The notes under the pieces: generated by a model
Told to the model about the DNA's origin: nothing
The model's input: only the letters and a program-made list of their open reading frames with translations
Database searches by the model: none
Part shown: positions 1 through 10,077 of the stretch, piece by piece
Numbering within the stretch: position 1 is the first letter of the stretch
How the letters are laid out: each line of letters begins with the position of its first letter
From: Asterionellopsis glacialis
Taxonomy: Eukaryota; Bacillariophyta; Plagiogrammaphyceae; Rhaphoneidales; Asterionellopsidaceae
Direction: 5' to 3'
NCBI GenBank assembly: GCA_014885115.2
Contig: WKLE02000780.1
Coordinates: 5,764 to 34,365 of the forward strand
Length of the DNA: 28,602 nucleotides
Made by a program: the position numbers and the translations under genes

Positions 1-101
1 AGTTCGATATCTTCCTCTTCCTCCAATATTGCGTATCTATTTGATGGATGTTTATTACCGCTAACCTTAACATTCGATTTGTTATTAACTTGCTTCAACA
101 T
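1..101 (-). CDS. N-terminal fragment of an unidentified gene (runs off left edge)
   Basis: An ATG at 101-99 opens a reading frame of 33 codons plus two bases that stays open to the window edge. The peptide starts MLKQVNNKSN and ends in RYAILEEEEDIE, a basic Asn/Lys-rich start followed by an acidic stretch, which looks like real coding text rather than chance. It faces away from the gene at 489, so the 387 bp between them would be a shared promoter region. No family can be assigned from so little sequence, and a chance ORF of this length is possible. Confidence 0.4.
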   Translation of the reverse strand, partial: MLKQVNNKSNVKVSGNKHPSNRYAILEEEEDIE

Positions 102-488
102 GGACCCCCACATTTAGGACCTAGTCCTGGGGCTTCTAGCCCTATCCCTAGTGATGGTAGACTACAGTTGAGGGAAACCATGTCACAATGATGAACATAC
201 CCCTGGTAGGGCACGGACCACGTACGCATAAAGGTTCCAGGTCGAAAGTCTTCATTCGTAGATTCTGTGTCCCTTGTCCTTCGAAACCTTCGAGATACCT
301 TGTAGATCCACAGTGCGTAGGACGTCCTAGAGAGGTCTGGTGTTTTTCAACAACTAAAGCTACATCCCTTCCTCGTGGTGTGCAAAAAGATCGAAGCACC
401 ATATACACTTTGTTCGCCTTCATCGTTGCAAGGAACTCAAGTCAAGCAAGTGACGCAGCCCCCAGATTTAACTACTCTCCGAACTAAA
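102..488. promoter_or_regulatory. Divergent intergenic region
   Basis: This 387 bp stretch lies between the left-edge fragment on the minus strand and the small plastid-type gene at 489, so it probably holds both promoters. It contains TAGGACCTA at 115-123, one member of a palindrome-like motif family that recurs in other gene-free stretches of the window. Reading frames that cross it on either strand show no recognisable protein. No core promoter element can be called with confidence. Confidence 0.4.
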
Positions 489-991
489 ATGAGAGCATTC
501 GTTGCCATTGTTGCCATTTTGGCATATCTATCGGTTGCCTCCAGTTTTACTATATCTACATCCTCGCTCAAAAGACAGCAAGCTTACATTTCACGAGGTA
601 CTGCGCATTTCCTTTCAGAAGAGTCAAATTTGGAAGAAATGGAACCGGTGAATGAGGCGCCCGCTGTCAAGTGCCCGGACTGTGATTTGTGTGATGGGAG
701 TGGAAGGTATGTAAAATATTGTTTTTATGTTTGGCTAAATCATCATCGTTAATTACCCTACGCACGGTATTTTCCACGACTTGTAACCATGTTTATTTAC
801 AAGTGCTGGTTCGTTGTCTACTCCACAGGATTCTTGGTGGTATTGGAGTAGTTCTGCCGTGGTGGCCAATCAAAGCTTATCGCCCATGTCCTAACTTTAT
901 AAATGCCGGTGGACGATACGTTCGAACAGGTCAACCGTTAGATGAGATTGCTTTTGGTAGAGATTCAACGTATGATGGAGGTTCCAACTGA
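489..991 (+). CDS. Small plastid-type protein with CxxCxxCxGxGR motif
   Basis: Two exons, 489-706 and 829-991, joined over an intron 707-828 with donor GTATGT and acceptor CCACAG; the split codon becomes AGG (Arg73). The product is 126 residues. Residues 1-19 are a hydrophobic signal peptide ending VASS, with Phe20 as the next residue, which fits the diatom signal for import into the complex plastid. Cys62, Cys65 and Cys68 form CPDCDLCDGSGR, resembling half of a DnaJ-type zinc finger or a redox motif. The second exon is rich in Gly, Trp and Pro (GGIGVVLPWWPIKAYRPCP) and looks strongly constrained. I do not recognise the family by name. The ORF in exon 1 extends upstream in frame, but the signal peptide supports Met at 489. 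Confidence 0.75.
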
Positions 992-1168
992 AGGCACTAG
1001 GTAAATTGGTGTAATCAAGCTGCTTCGCGTATGACAAAATAGAATCGCGTATCATAGGTTAATCAGACGTTCTCCACCACTATTTCTACTGAGTGTAAAA
1101 AATAAGATTTATATCTTCAATCAATGTTAGTAGAAAGAAATTCGACCCCAAGCAGAGAAATTAAAAAA

Positions 1169-3124
1169 TTAAGTTTTCACCTCATTCGGTAGTGCACCTA
1201 TTGAGACCATTGCGTCGTGAATCCTTCTTCCAGTTGTTGTTCTATTAATTGGAATACCGTCAGCTGGCCACTGTCCGAGTTTGACCTTCTTCGGCTTTCC
1301 ATTGGTTGAATTTCCCCAAATCAAGGATGCACCCCTTTTCTGATCAGTAGACCCAGTCATGCCATTGTTACCAACACTGTCTTCGTCTTGTTCGTTGTCA
1401 ATGACAGCATTGCAGTAATCTCGTACAATCTCTTCCTCTGTGTGCCCTTTCGCTAAGAAGCCAGCCAATTCGTCGGGGTCAATTCCTAGCAAACCAGCCT
1501 CTAAATACAATGCAGCTTTTTCTTCTGCTTTGATTAGATCTGGCGTAACAGTACCGTTTGCTGTCTTTTGCGACACTGTTTCTGCCAGAACTAATCGACG
1601 TGCCATATCTTCAGTTAAAGGAGGCGGTAGTGGACCTAGCTTCGGTGCCATTTGCATTAGATTTGCAAGTTTGGGGTTACCCATAGTAGGCATCATTGCG
1701 TGTCCTTTTTGTTTTGAATCTCGTGTAATATGGGCCAGGTCACGCTCCAAACCAGGACCAAGTACAGTAGACGGGGGTGCATTTAATACATTCGCGGAAG
1801 CAGCGACTTGATGAGCGGCATTTGCGTGCTGCGCAAGATTTATTATTTGGTTGCGACTTAGAGCTCCAGGGAAAACATTTGCAGCTGGACCAGCCAAATT
1901 CGGTACAGGTGAACCAAATCCAGTAGCAGCAGCGGCCGCCGCAGATTGAGCAGCAGCAAGACCTCCAAAGCGAGAAGCAGTTTCCTTTGCAATATCAGGA
2001 GGGAACTGAATAACAGGTATCCCAGAAGTTTCTAACATGGCTTGCTGTCTCAGAGCCATAAGATTTGCAGGCGTTGTTGCAAAAGTATTTGGTGATGCCG
2101 CATTTTTAAGTTTCGATTGATTTTTTGGGGGGCGTTTATTTGCATCCTCTCCTCCATTGGCTTCAGAGGATGATGCTTCTGCAGCTAAAGTATTAGCAGT
2201 GGATGCTGACTGTCTATCAGCGGAAAAGGAAGTTTCATTTTCCTTATTTATTTCCACCTGGGTCGTCGCTTGTAATTCCCTAGTGATAATGGCAGCCTCT
2301 GCCTGCCTTGCATTACGCATGTGCCTATCGATTTCTTTTTGTGAAAACTGATTTTGCATTGCTCCTTGTTGCCCTCTGCCAGAAGCTGATCCAACATTAT
2401 CCATACAGAGTGGTGGTGGGAGAGGTGGAGGATAAATTACACCTGTGCCACGTTCAGTTGGAGGAGGGAATGAACCCAGTACATGTGATGCAACGCCCAA
2501 GTTAGATGTAATTTCTCTCCGAATATCTGGTGCACCCTCTCGTAATGCTTGACTTGTTTTCTCCCGTGCTTTTTGGTCACCAATATCATACCATAAACCA
2601 GTCCTTTCATTCTTCTGCAAAAAGCGTCCTGGAGGATTTTGTGCACGAACAGCACGAACGATGCCCCTAGAAACAAAAGGTTTGTCGCGTTTGCAACTAT
2701 GCAAGTAAAGTACCTTTTGAGAATTCACCAAGTCACGAAATTTTTCATTTCCCACGTGATTATTTGTTCCACCTCCTCTTCCGCATAGAACATCATTTCG
2801 ATGAGGTTCATCAATATCCTTTGTAGGAATGGTAAGACTGGGAATTATTAAGTCTGGAGGAGGGATGCGAAGGAGATGCCCATCATTACCACCAAATAAC
2901 CGTGGCACTGATGGCCGCCCACCTTGCTGTTGCTGCTGTATGGTCGTGTTCGCCCCTGCCGATGTTTCTGCCTCGACGCTGCTGGGAGCCGCATTTGTTC
3001 TTGCGGCGATCATGGCAGACAAACCGCTAATTCCGCTAATTGTAGGAGATGGCGCGTCGAGGGCGTTTTCGTCTCCCTTCTCCGCAGATGCAGATGTGTG
3101 TTCAATGTCTTTGTTGTCAGCCAT
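1169..3124 (-). CDS. DUF6824 domain protein
   Basis: A single-exon frame of 651 residues. Residues about 108-203 match the DUF6824 domain that is greatly expanded in diatoms: it starts RNDVLCGRGGGTNNH, continues with GNEKFRDLV, and ends with GLWYDIGDQKAREKTSQALREG. The function of this domain is not established; a nuclear or regulatory role is often guessed. The flanks are low complexity: a Gln run near residue 65, Ala-rich tracts and Ser/Thr/Asn-rich linkers, as expected of disordered regulatory proteins. The C-terminal part holds a basic patch (NGKPKKVKLG) that could serve as a nuclear signal. It converges with the gene ending at 991 and has about 880 bp of gene-free DNA upstream. Confidence 0.85.
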   Translation of the reverse strand: MADNKDIEHTSASAEKGDENALDAPSPTISGISGLSAMIAARTNAAPSSVEAETSAGANTTIQQQQQGGRPSVPRLFGGNDGHLLRIPPPDLIIPSLTIPTKDIDEPHRNDVLCGRGGGTNNHVGNEKFRDLVNSQKVLYLHSCKRDKPFVSRGIVRAVRAQNPPGRFLQKNERTGLWYDIGDQKAREKTSQALREGAPDIRREITSNLGVASHVLGSFPPPTERGTGVIYPPPLPPPLCMDNVGSASGRGQQGAMQNQFSQKEIDRHMRNARQAEAAIITRELQATTQVEINKENETSFSADRQSASTANTLAAEASSSEANGGEDANKRPPKNQSKLKNAASPNTFATTPANLMALRQQAMLETSGIPVIQFPPDIAKETASRFGGLAAAQSAAAAAATGFGSPVPNLAGPAANVFPGALSRNQIINLAQHANAAHQVAASANVLNAPPSTVLGPGLERDLAHITRDSKQKGHAMMPTMGNPKLANLMQMAPKLGPLPPPLTEDMARRLVLAETVSQKTANGTVTPDLIKAEEKAALYLEAGLLGIDPDELAGFLAKGHTEEEIVRDYCNAVIDNEQDEDSVGNNGMTGSTDQKRGASLIWGNSTNGKPKKVKLGQWPADGIPINRTTTGRRIHDAMVSIGALPNEVKT

Positions 3125-4004
3125 TGTTATATGTAGATTTTATTCAAAGACAGCGACAAGCTTGCAGACGTGGTAGGCCGAAGGACTACGCTTATGCTAT
3201 GGCGCGTGAAAAGATTCACAGATTGAGAAACCGAAAGCTTTGACCCTGAACGCAATGAAATATTGATACTGTGCTTGCCTTCTTGTTTTCCCTAAAAGAG
3301 CTTTGCAAGAATTGTTGGTAATATGCACTGTCCTGTACAGATTGTTGTGACTGGACCTTACTTCTTGAACTTGTAGTAACTTGCAACTCAAGCAACATGA
3401 GGGAACATGCTCGGAGACCTTCCCCTCACGACTACAGCACTTGTTCCCGTGCTTTCTTTCGCTGATGGACCTTGTATTAAATAGTAGTAGTCTTACCAGG
3501 GTACCTGTACAGACAGTCCCAGGTAAGTAGGACTACCAGTCTGGTACAGGTAGCCTGGTACCTCTGGTACAGTTCAAAGGTACATGCTCGCTAACCCGTT
3601 AGAGACGAAATACCTGTACATACCGGTAGGACCTCCTCCTGTAAAGATGCGACAAGTTCGAAGAAAGTAGGACCTCTCTCTCTAGAGACAAGTAAACTGA
3701 AACCAAAGAAGGTTTCAGCATCCCATTAGACGATCTTCCTTTCTACTCCAAGTATGACTTTTCCTGCTCGATCATTCGAAACATACCTGCAGAGAAAAAT
3801 AAAAAAGCGAAACTGTATGAAAGAGGCATAAGATGAAAAGTTAAGACGTTGTAGAATTATTAATGAATATTACTGTATTTTTTTAAAATAGGAGCATTTT
3901 CAAATGTTAAAGAGTAGCCTTTTCTCATATTAAATTTTATCTTGCATCAACTTTGATGTTGTTTCATGGTTCAGGCTTATTGGTGAATTGAGCACATCGC
4001 TATC
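3125..4004. other. Intergenic region upstream of the DUF6824 gene
   Basis: No gene is seen in these 880 bases. The segment contains a cluster of GTAC palindromes (3495-3593), TAGGAC-type motifs at 3528, 3627 and 3668, a CTCTCTCTCTAGAGA stretch near 3674, and an AT-rich run from about 3790 to 4000 that leads into the 3' end of the sugar transporter gene. The part nearest 3125 should hold the promoter of the DUF6824 gene. Confidence 0.5.
3495..3593. repeat. GTAC-palindrome cluster
   Basis: Within about 100 bp there are repeated units of the type CCAGGGTACCTGTAC, CTGGTACAGG, CCTGGTACC and CTGGTACAG. They are variants of the odd palindrome GTACC-W-GGTAC that recurs at 14390-14416, 17464-17575, 17723-17773, 22862-22923, 23039-23050 and 24902-24909, always outside genes. 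The cluster can fold into several alternative hairpins. Confidence 0.7.
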
Positions 4005-4917
4005 CTACCTTTTCGTAGGAAACAAAATCTTGAGTGTCAGTTGTGCAACTCCAAGAAAAAGTCCCTAGAAAAATAATTAAAAAACATTGAAAAAGGGGTG
4101 AGTTTCGTCACATGCAAGAGGAACAACAGCTTTACCTTCCTCTGTGTGTAAAGCTTAAGATATTGCTCACCACAACGTTAGGACCCCATACAAATTTGTC
4201 CTTTACTGCCAAACCATAGGCACTCCAAAGCGATGTATTTATCACCTGTGCTGCTGTGAGTGGTGCTAGGATAGAAGAAGCATTCCTAGTTGATATGACT
4301 TTTTCAATGGTTGATAAAGGACTTCCCGACAAAATTATAAAAAGGAAGGACGCAAAAAGACCCAGAACCGAGCTTACTTTTGCAATCGTCGCACCAGATA
4401 AACAAAGAAAGGTCCACAAACAAAAAGAAGCCGTAACACCAGCCATTATTACTGCTTGAGTTACCCGTAGTTGTCGTTGATCAACAAGCAATGGGAGCAA
4501 CCCTACGACGTAACCAATACTAACAATGCAACCGGCGGTGTTGGAAAGGACTACGAATGGATCACTCGCCGATAAGCCGTACGTAAACCAAGCAACTGAT
4601 GACACTGACATGATTGCAAGTGGGAGGGGATTCAAATCACCTAATGAAGAAGAACGGATTGCTTTAAGGACTGCCAAAACGGGAGACAAATACAGGAATG
4701 TAGAGGTTAGTACCCCAACTCGTGGGCATATTTTTTCTGCAATGTTCAAGGGATTTAGAGCCAGTTTGGTCTGCTGTGCATCACGTTGAAGTGTTTGCGT
4801 TGATTTTGGACGAAGTTGAATGCGTTGGCTCTCAGGCTTAGGTGGAGCGAGAGCTACGACATATCCTCTGTTACAAAACAACACAAGCAGTGCCAATAGA
4901 AAAGATCGTGGTAACAT
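4005..4917 (-). CDS. SWEET (MtN3/saliva) sugar transporter, probably plastid-targeted
   Basis: Exons 4917-4171 and 4064-4005 on the minus strand flank an intron 4170-4065 with donor GTGAGC and acceptor TTTTTCTAG. Without the splice the frame ends in FTHRGR; with it the product is 268 residues and ends GPNVV|GLFLGVAQLTL then ILFPTKR, which restores the seventh helix and the Pro-Asn motif of the second SWEET repeat. Helices lie near residues 66-86, 98-115, 121-144, 154-174, 181-198, 214-235 and 245-265. SWEETs carry sugars across membranes down their gradient. Residues 1-22 form a signal peptide ending VVA with Leu23-Ala-Pro-Pro, a variant of the plastid signal, and about 40 polar residues follow before the first helix. 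Plastid envelope localisation is therefore an inference. Confidence 0.85.
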
Positions 4918-5513
4918 ATCAAATCAAAAGATGTAAAGGACTAGATCTTAGAGAGTAAGAGTGACCTCCTGATAATAATCTGATCGAACAGTCCCGATGT
5001 TTTTGGCTCTGGATGAGATAGGACCGATGGTTTGATTGATGGGATGCTGGGTGATGCGTGTGACGATGGTGGCTTCTACTGGTCGTCCTTGTACAACTTG
5101 ACACTCTCTCTCTAGAGAGAGAGACTCTCTGTATCTTCTCTCTCTATAGAGAGTGGTACACAGGATCTATTTTTCGCACTCCCCTACTGTAGGATCGATC
5201 GTTGACATTCGTGCACTAGGACCTATCTTTTTGGTACTGTACGTGCGCTGTACGTTTACCGTGCTGTATGGTGCATGGTAAGATTTCCGGCAGGCAACTC
5301 CTCCGATGAGGTAAAACATCGTGAATCGTGAAAGCAACAAGTCCTCTTCTGACAGCTACATTCGATTTGATATATTGGTTGCAAGCATCATTATTCAAAT
5401 ACTGAGCTTCCCCCGTGCATCGTTGTGTCATAATCGATACCTTGAATACTTTAAATAGCGTTCTTCTTCATCGCCACTGCAAACACAGATAGCATAGGTA
5501 ACACACTGATGTC
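4918..5513. promoter_or_regulatory. Divergent promoter region, sugar transporter / LSD1-like gene
   Basis: These 596 bases separate the 5' ends of two divergent genes and should hold both promoters. They contain two CT/GA palindromes (5104-5153) and TAGGACCTA at 5217-5225. Another member, TAGGTCCTA at 5566-5574, falls in the proposed first intron of the right-hand gene. Short frames in this region show no recognisable protein. No TATA box is called. Confidence 0.5.
5104..5153. repeat. Paired CT/GA palindromes
   Basis: Positions 5104-5123 are a perfect 20 bp palindrome made of five CT units followed by five AG units, centred on TCTAGA. Positions 5140-5153 form a second perfect palindrome of 14 bp centred on CTATAG. 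A similar CTCTCTCTCTAGAGA tract occurs near 3674 in another intergenic region. The position in a divergent promoter fits a GAGA-like regulatory element, but simple-sequence drift is an equal explanation. Confidence 0.7.
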
Positions 5514-8500
5514 ATGTCGGACAAGGTAAGAAGGTTCGACCGACGGCCGGGAGACGGCATAATTCTAGGTCCTACATGAATTTCTATATATATAACATCA
5601 ACGTATCAATCATTGTTTTTCTCTTTGATTCATTCGATTAGAAATTGAGAATTTCCGCCGATTTTGCTCACATATTCAATTTTGTGTCTACGTTGCCACT
5701 ATCCGTCTGGTTTCGATGATGCGATGTGGGATATCAGAATTCAGGTAGGTCATCGCGGAAACGCCGATCGACTGCCTCACGTGGTTCACTAAAGCGATTT
5801 GCTACTGTTGACCATGTGAAAGTCGAAATGCCATTTTCTATGTCTGTGCCACAGGATACTGAAAAGTTGCCATCACAGGTAAAGGCTGAACTCGGGAATA
5901 ACAAAAATGGGGATAACCTACGGGCTGGGGACGGGTGTTACATTTCGGCAACGGTTCATAATCGGCGCTACTACGGTATTCTTTTAGATCAAGCATCACT
6001 TAAGACTGCACAGGCTCTTTACTTTCAAGATGAAGCATTGTCACTGGATCTGAATCGCAGGATAGAAATGAAACTTCTTGAAAAGAAAGGACAATCGAAG
6101 AAAGAAGAAGACGCCGAAAAGATTGACCAAGGAAGTAGCATTGGACAAAGCGAATATTTGCAGGAAGCCAAGAGGCAGAAAACTGAAACACCAGATACGA
6201 TAACAAGCGCTAACCAATCACCCCATACACCTACTACTGGTTCACGACCTATCCAGAAACTTCGATATATCAAGCNNNAGAAATTGAGAAAGCATGTCAA
6301 GATGGAGGAAACTATGTTGGAGATTACTACTATCAGTACGAGGCACTACTGAGCACACTCAAATGCACAAAACACGACGACAAGATTTCCAATGTCGGTT
6401 TTCGCACATCGATGGGTTTACCGTCTTTTCTCCGTGACACTGCGCTTCCTGAATGGTTTCCACTATCAAATCTAGAATGCGGACAGCATAAAGTCCTTAG
6501 TATGTTGAATCTAAAAAAGAACAGCAAAGGGGGGATGTCTGTTGAATGGGATGCAAAATCAGAGCCTTTACGCGGAACCGGCAGTCAGCATGCAGGGACT
6601 GCAATCCCAATGGAACCAAGGTCTTGCTTTCGGGTTGGTGTTGTAGGAGCTGGTATTGCAGGTCTTGCATGCGCTGTTGAATTATTCCGGCTTGCTGCGC
6701 GGGATCAATTGGACTTGGAAGTCATTTTACTCGAAGGCAGGTCAAGAGTGGGCGGGCGCCTATTAACTGACACCACTAGTTTTTCAGATGAAGCAGGAAA
6801 ACCATTTCCTGTAGACCTAGGTGCGTCATGGATTCACGGAATCGATCACAACCCGCTTGCTGCGTTGGCAAAAGAGGCGGGAATCGAATTCGTTACTGCT
6901 AGCGAAGAGGTGAAAATGCTCGGAAGTAACATGCAAAAGGTCGACGAGCAAACTGATGAACGCATGGGGAAGTTATTTGATTCTATCCTCGACAAAGCTG
7001 TAAGTGTATCTTACCTCTTTCCCCTCATTGATTTTTGGCCTGTTATCAGAACTTACCCTAACCACCTCTATTTATACACAAATGAAGGCAGATGACACTT
7101 GGACCAAAGATGATTACACATCCGAAGATAAAAGAGCCCAAAAGGCTGTTAGATGGTATGCTTCGACGCTATCGACGATGGAATCAAGCTCAACTAATTC
7201 TAGTTCAAGAGCATTACCAAAACCCCTAATTCGCACCGATGCTCCTGCTCACCGGCACTCTTCGGACGTAACTATCGATCATGCAATGGGTAATGCCATT
7301 TCAAATAACAAAACAAGAGAGTTCTCGAAACTCTCGGATGTGGAGCAATCGCTACTCCTGTGGAACGCAAAAAATTTGGAATACGCATTGGGTGCAAATG
7401 TCAGTGATTTATCAATGAAGTTTTGGGACAGCGATGAACGACATGCTTTTGAAGGCGACCATGTGCTCCTGAAAGAAGGTTACACTGCAGTAACAAACCA
7501 TTTAATGAAAGCGCTCGAAAAAAATGGGGAAAAATTCAAATGCGTTCTCGATTTTCCCGTTGACAAAATCGAGTATTCCCGCAAAAGCATGTGTCAACCT
7601 TACCTGAACAACACCGTTAGAAGATTTCGAACCATTGAATTGTCTGATGTTTGCTGTGTTAGCTCTCGTAACCAAGATGAAAAATACAAGTTTGATTTTA
7701 CTGTGTGCACGCTTCCTCTTGGTGTTTTAAAAGAGAGTATATCTAAAAGTGAAGGAAAAAAGTCTTCGGAAAACAAAGTAGAATTTGTTCCTACACTTCC
7801 TCACCCAAAGATTGACGCAATTGAAAACGTTGGATTTGGTCTTTTGAACAAAGTTTACCTTCAATTCCCACATGCATTTTGGAGAATCCCATCGATACTT
7901 GAGAAAGATCAAACACTTTTTGGGAATGCCACCGGTTTAAACCCACACCATTATATGTTCTTTGACATCGGGAAAAGTTTGGGTGGTAATGATGGTCCTC
8001 CGATCTTGATGACTTTGATATCTGGGCAAGAAGCTGCTGAATCTGAACAGTTGACAGATGAGGAACTCACACGTGACGTGGTAGCGACAGTCAGAAAAAT
8101 TTTCTCAAATATCAGTGTTCCAAATCCGGTCGCATCCATGGCTACGCGTTGGGGGGCTGATCCATTTTCTCGGGGTTGCTACACTTTTCTCCCCCCCGGA
8201 GCTTCCGACCAAGATTTCCAGATACTTCAGTCACCCATAAATGGAAACGGAGATTCATTGCTTCTGGAAGGCAATGAAATCATGCGATTGTTTTGGGCTG
8301 GCGAACACACGACTGCCTTGCACCCATCAATGGCGCACGGTGCCATGCTTTCGGGGATCCGAGCTGCGAAAGAGGTTTTCGCAGCAATACGTGCCGGTGG
8401 TTCTCAAGAAGAGGTTGGAACTGATAAACTGATTCCCCTCTCAATTTTCCGGAAGATTAACCCGCACATACCATTAAACTGTGGCCTTTGCCATCTTGTT

Positions 8501-9932
8501 GGGACTCGGGTAAGAGAGGGCTCATTATTTGCGTTTCAACGAGGATCTAGACAAGTGCTAGTCCACAATAATTGTGCAGAGAACTGTCCAGAGGTCGAAG
8601 TGAAAAATGGCAAGGTACGTACAAATTGTAAATTTCCATTCAGCATTAATTTTTTTTCCTAAATAGCTCATTTGTTTCTTATGGCGAAAAAATTAGTGGA
8701 AGAATGTCATCAAAGCAGTGAATAGAGGAAAACAAGTACATTGCACACTGTGTTCCAAACCAGGGGGCACTGTTGGTTGCACTTACTCGACATGCTTTCG
8801 TTCGTACCATTTTAGCTGCTGCGAAGATACGGGGTGGAGATTTCAACGAGATGGGAAGGTTTACTCGTGTGACTTGCATCGGTCACCTTCTTTCTACCAA
8901 AAAGCGTCCGGGTGTGATCAAATATCGATAAGATTTTTCAAATCGGTACACCCTTCAGTTCCGTTGACGTGCAGCCTTTGTGGAATATTAGGAGATAACC
9001 CGAGGTGTGGGAAAATAGTTGCTTTTCAGCAAAATAGGAGACAATTGCTGCTTCACCAGAATTGCATAAAACACACTACAATAGTGGAAACTGTACCAGA
9101 AGACTCCGTGGAAGGTATCAACGAGTTTCAAAACGTTTTTCATGCTATTGCTCGTTCACGTATATGTTCCTTGTGTGGTCGAAATGGTGCAACCATTGAG
9201 TGTTTCGACCCGAGCTGTCGGAAAATATTCCACTTACCTTGCGCGGACACTCCAGAGTGGCGCTTCGAAAAAAGAGGCAATCGCAAATTTAAATGTGAAG
9301 ACCATCGTAGAAAAAAAACAGATATACCTACAGCTACACTTGCCAATGCATCGAGTTCTGTTGTCAACACGGGGACACAATTCCAACATAGTTTGTTCCA
9401 ACACGGAATTCCGCCATTTTTAAAAAGTGCTACACAGGTCGGTACACCGGCATCGGCACTTCCTCGTGTAAATCGTCCATCTAATGCTAGGGTCGATTCT
9501 TACCGTCTGCCTCTCGATACATCAGCATCGATGAATCAAGAACTAATGCAGGAATCGGCTTCAAGTGATGAAGTTAGCGACGAAGAAGATGAGGAAGGAA
9601 TTCTGACTAGTCCGCTACTGATAGACGAATCTATTCTCAAGGAACAATATCCGAACCGAACGATACAAGAAGTAATTAGAGTCGAAAGGCAATCAAAGGG
9701 AGAAAGCTGGGGCATGTTCTTTTCTGTTCAACCATGTGCAGGTGGTAAGGAAAAATCTGTTCTTATTGTTCGTACTGACAAACCAAACTGTCGTCCGTCG
9801 AGCTTGAAGAATGGGGATATCGTGGTGTGTGTTCACACTGATAAAGATGGATTGTGTCATTTTACCAAGCTGGAGGAGATACTTGATTTGATGAAAATGA
9901 CAACTGATTTGACGTTTAAGGTTTTGAGATGA
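5514..9932 (+). CDS. LSD1/KDM1-type amine oxidase fused to two extended PHD fingers and a PDZ-like domain
   Basis: Proposed exons are 5514-5525 (MSDK), 5738-6999, 7088-8614 and 8697-9932. Introns two and three (GTAAGT at 7000, GTACGT at 8615) are phase 0 and clear; the first is weak, and a start at 5508 spliced to 5749 is also possible. The NNN at 6276-6278 changes frame and marks an assembly gap. The product is about 1,340 residues. The FAD-binding GAGIAGL is near 6645, with EGRSRVGGR after it. LLNKVYLQF carries the Lys expected of LSD1 near 7845. SMATRWGADPFSRGCYTF and LFWAGEHTTALHPSMAHG match the LSD1 C-terminal lobe. No Tower insertion and no clear SWIRM domain are seen. Two Cys/His ePHD modules follow (8470-8880 and 8960-9310), then an acidic linker and a PDZ-like end. 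LSD1 enzymes demethylate histone lysines oxidatively; a nuclear chromatin role is inferred. Confidence 0.85.
6276..6278. other. Assembly gap or unresolved bases (NNN) inside the amine oxidase gene
   Basis: Three N bases lie within the second proposed exon. The frame is open in phase 2 up to the N run (ending LRYIK) and continues convincingly in phase 1 after it (EIEKACQDGGNYVGDYYYQYEALL). Three literal bases would therefore break the protein, so the true gap cannot be a multiple of three with no intron. The N run is best treated as a placeholder of unknown length. Confidence 0.9.
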
Positions 9933-10077
9933 TGGTACGATTTGTTTGTGATAAGCAATGTGGAAGCTGAAAGGGAAAGTTTCATTGACAAAATAATACA
10001 CAGACGATGATGCTTAGCCTTGATTTAATACTTATTCTAGCTAGATTCGACTTGATATCCTCAGAGGAGGAGTTTAA

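Noticed and set aside
148..423. Minus-strand frame of 91 codons before the gene at 489
   Set aside because: It has no recognisable pattern and lies antisense to the probable promoter and leader of the gene at 489.
5724..5745. ATG at 5724 as start of the amine oxidase gene
   Set aside because: That ATG is in a different frame from the coding text; the open frame begins without an ATG, so an upstream start exon is required.
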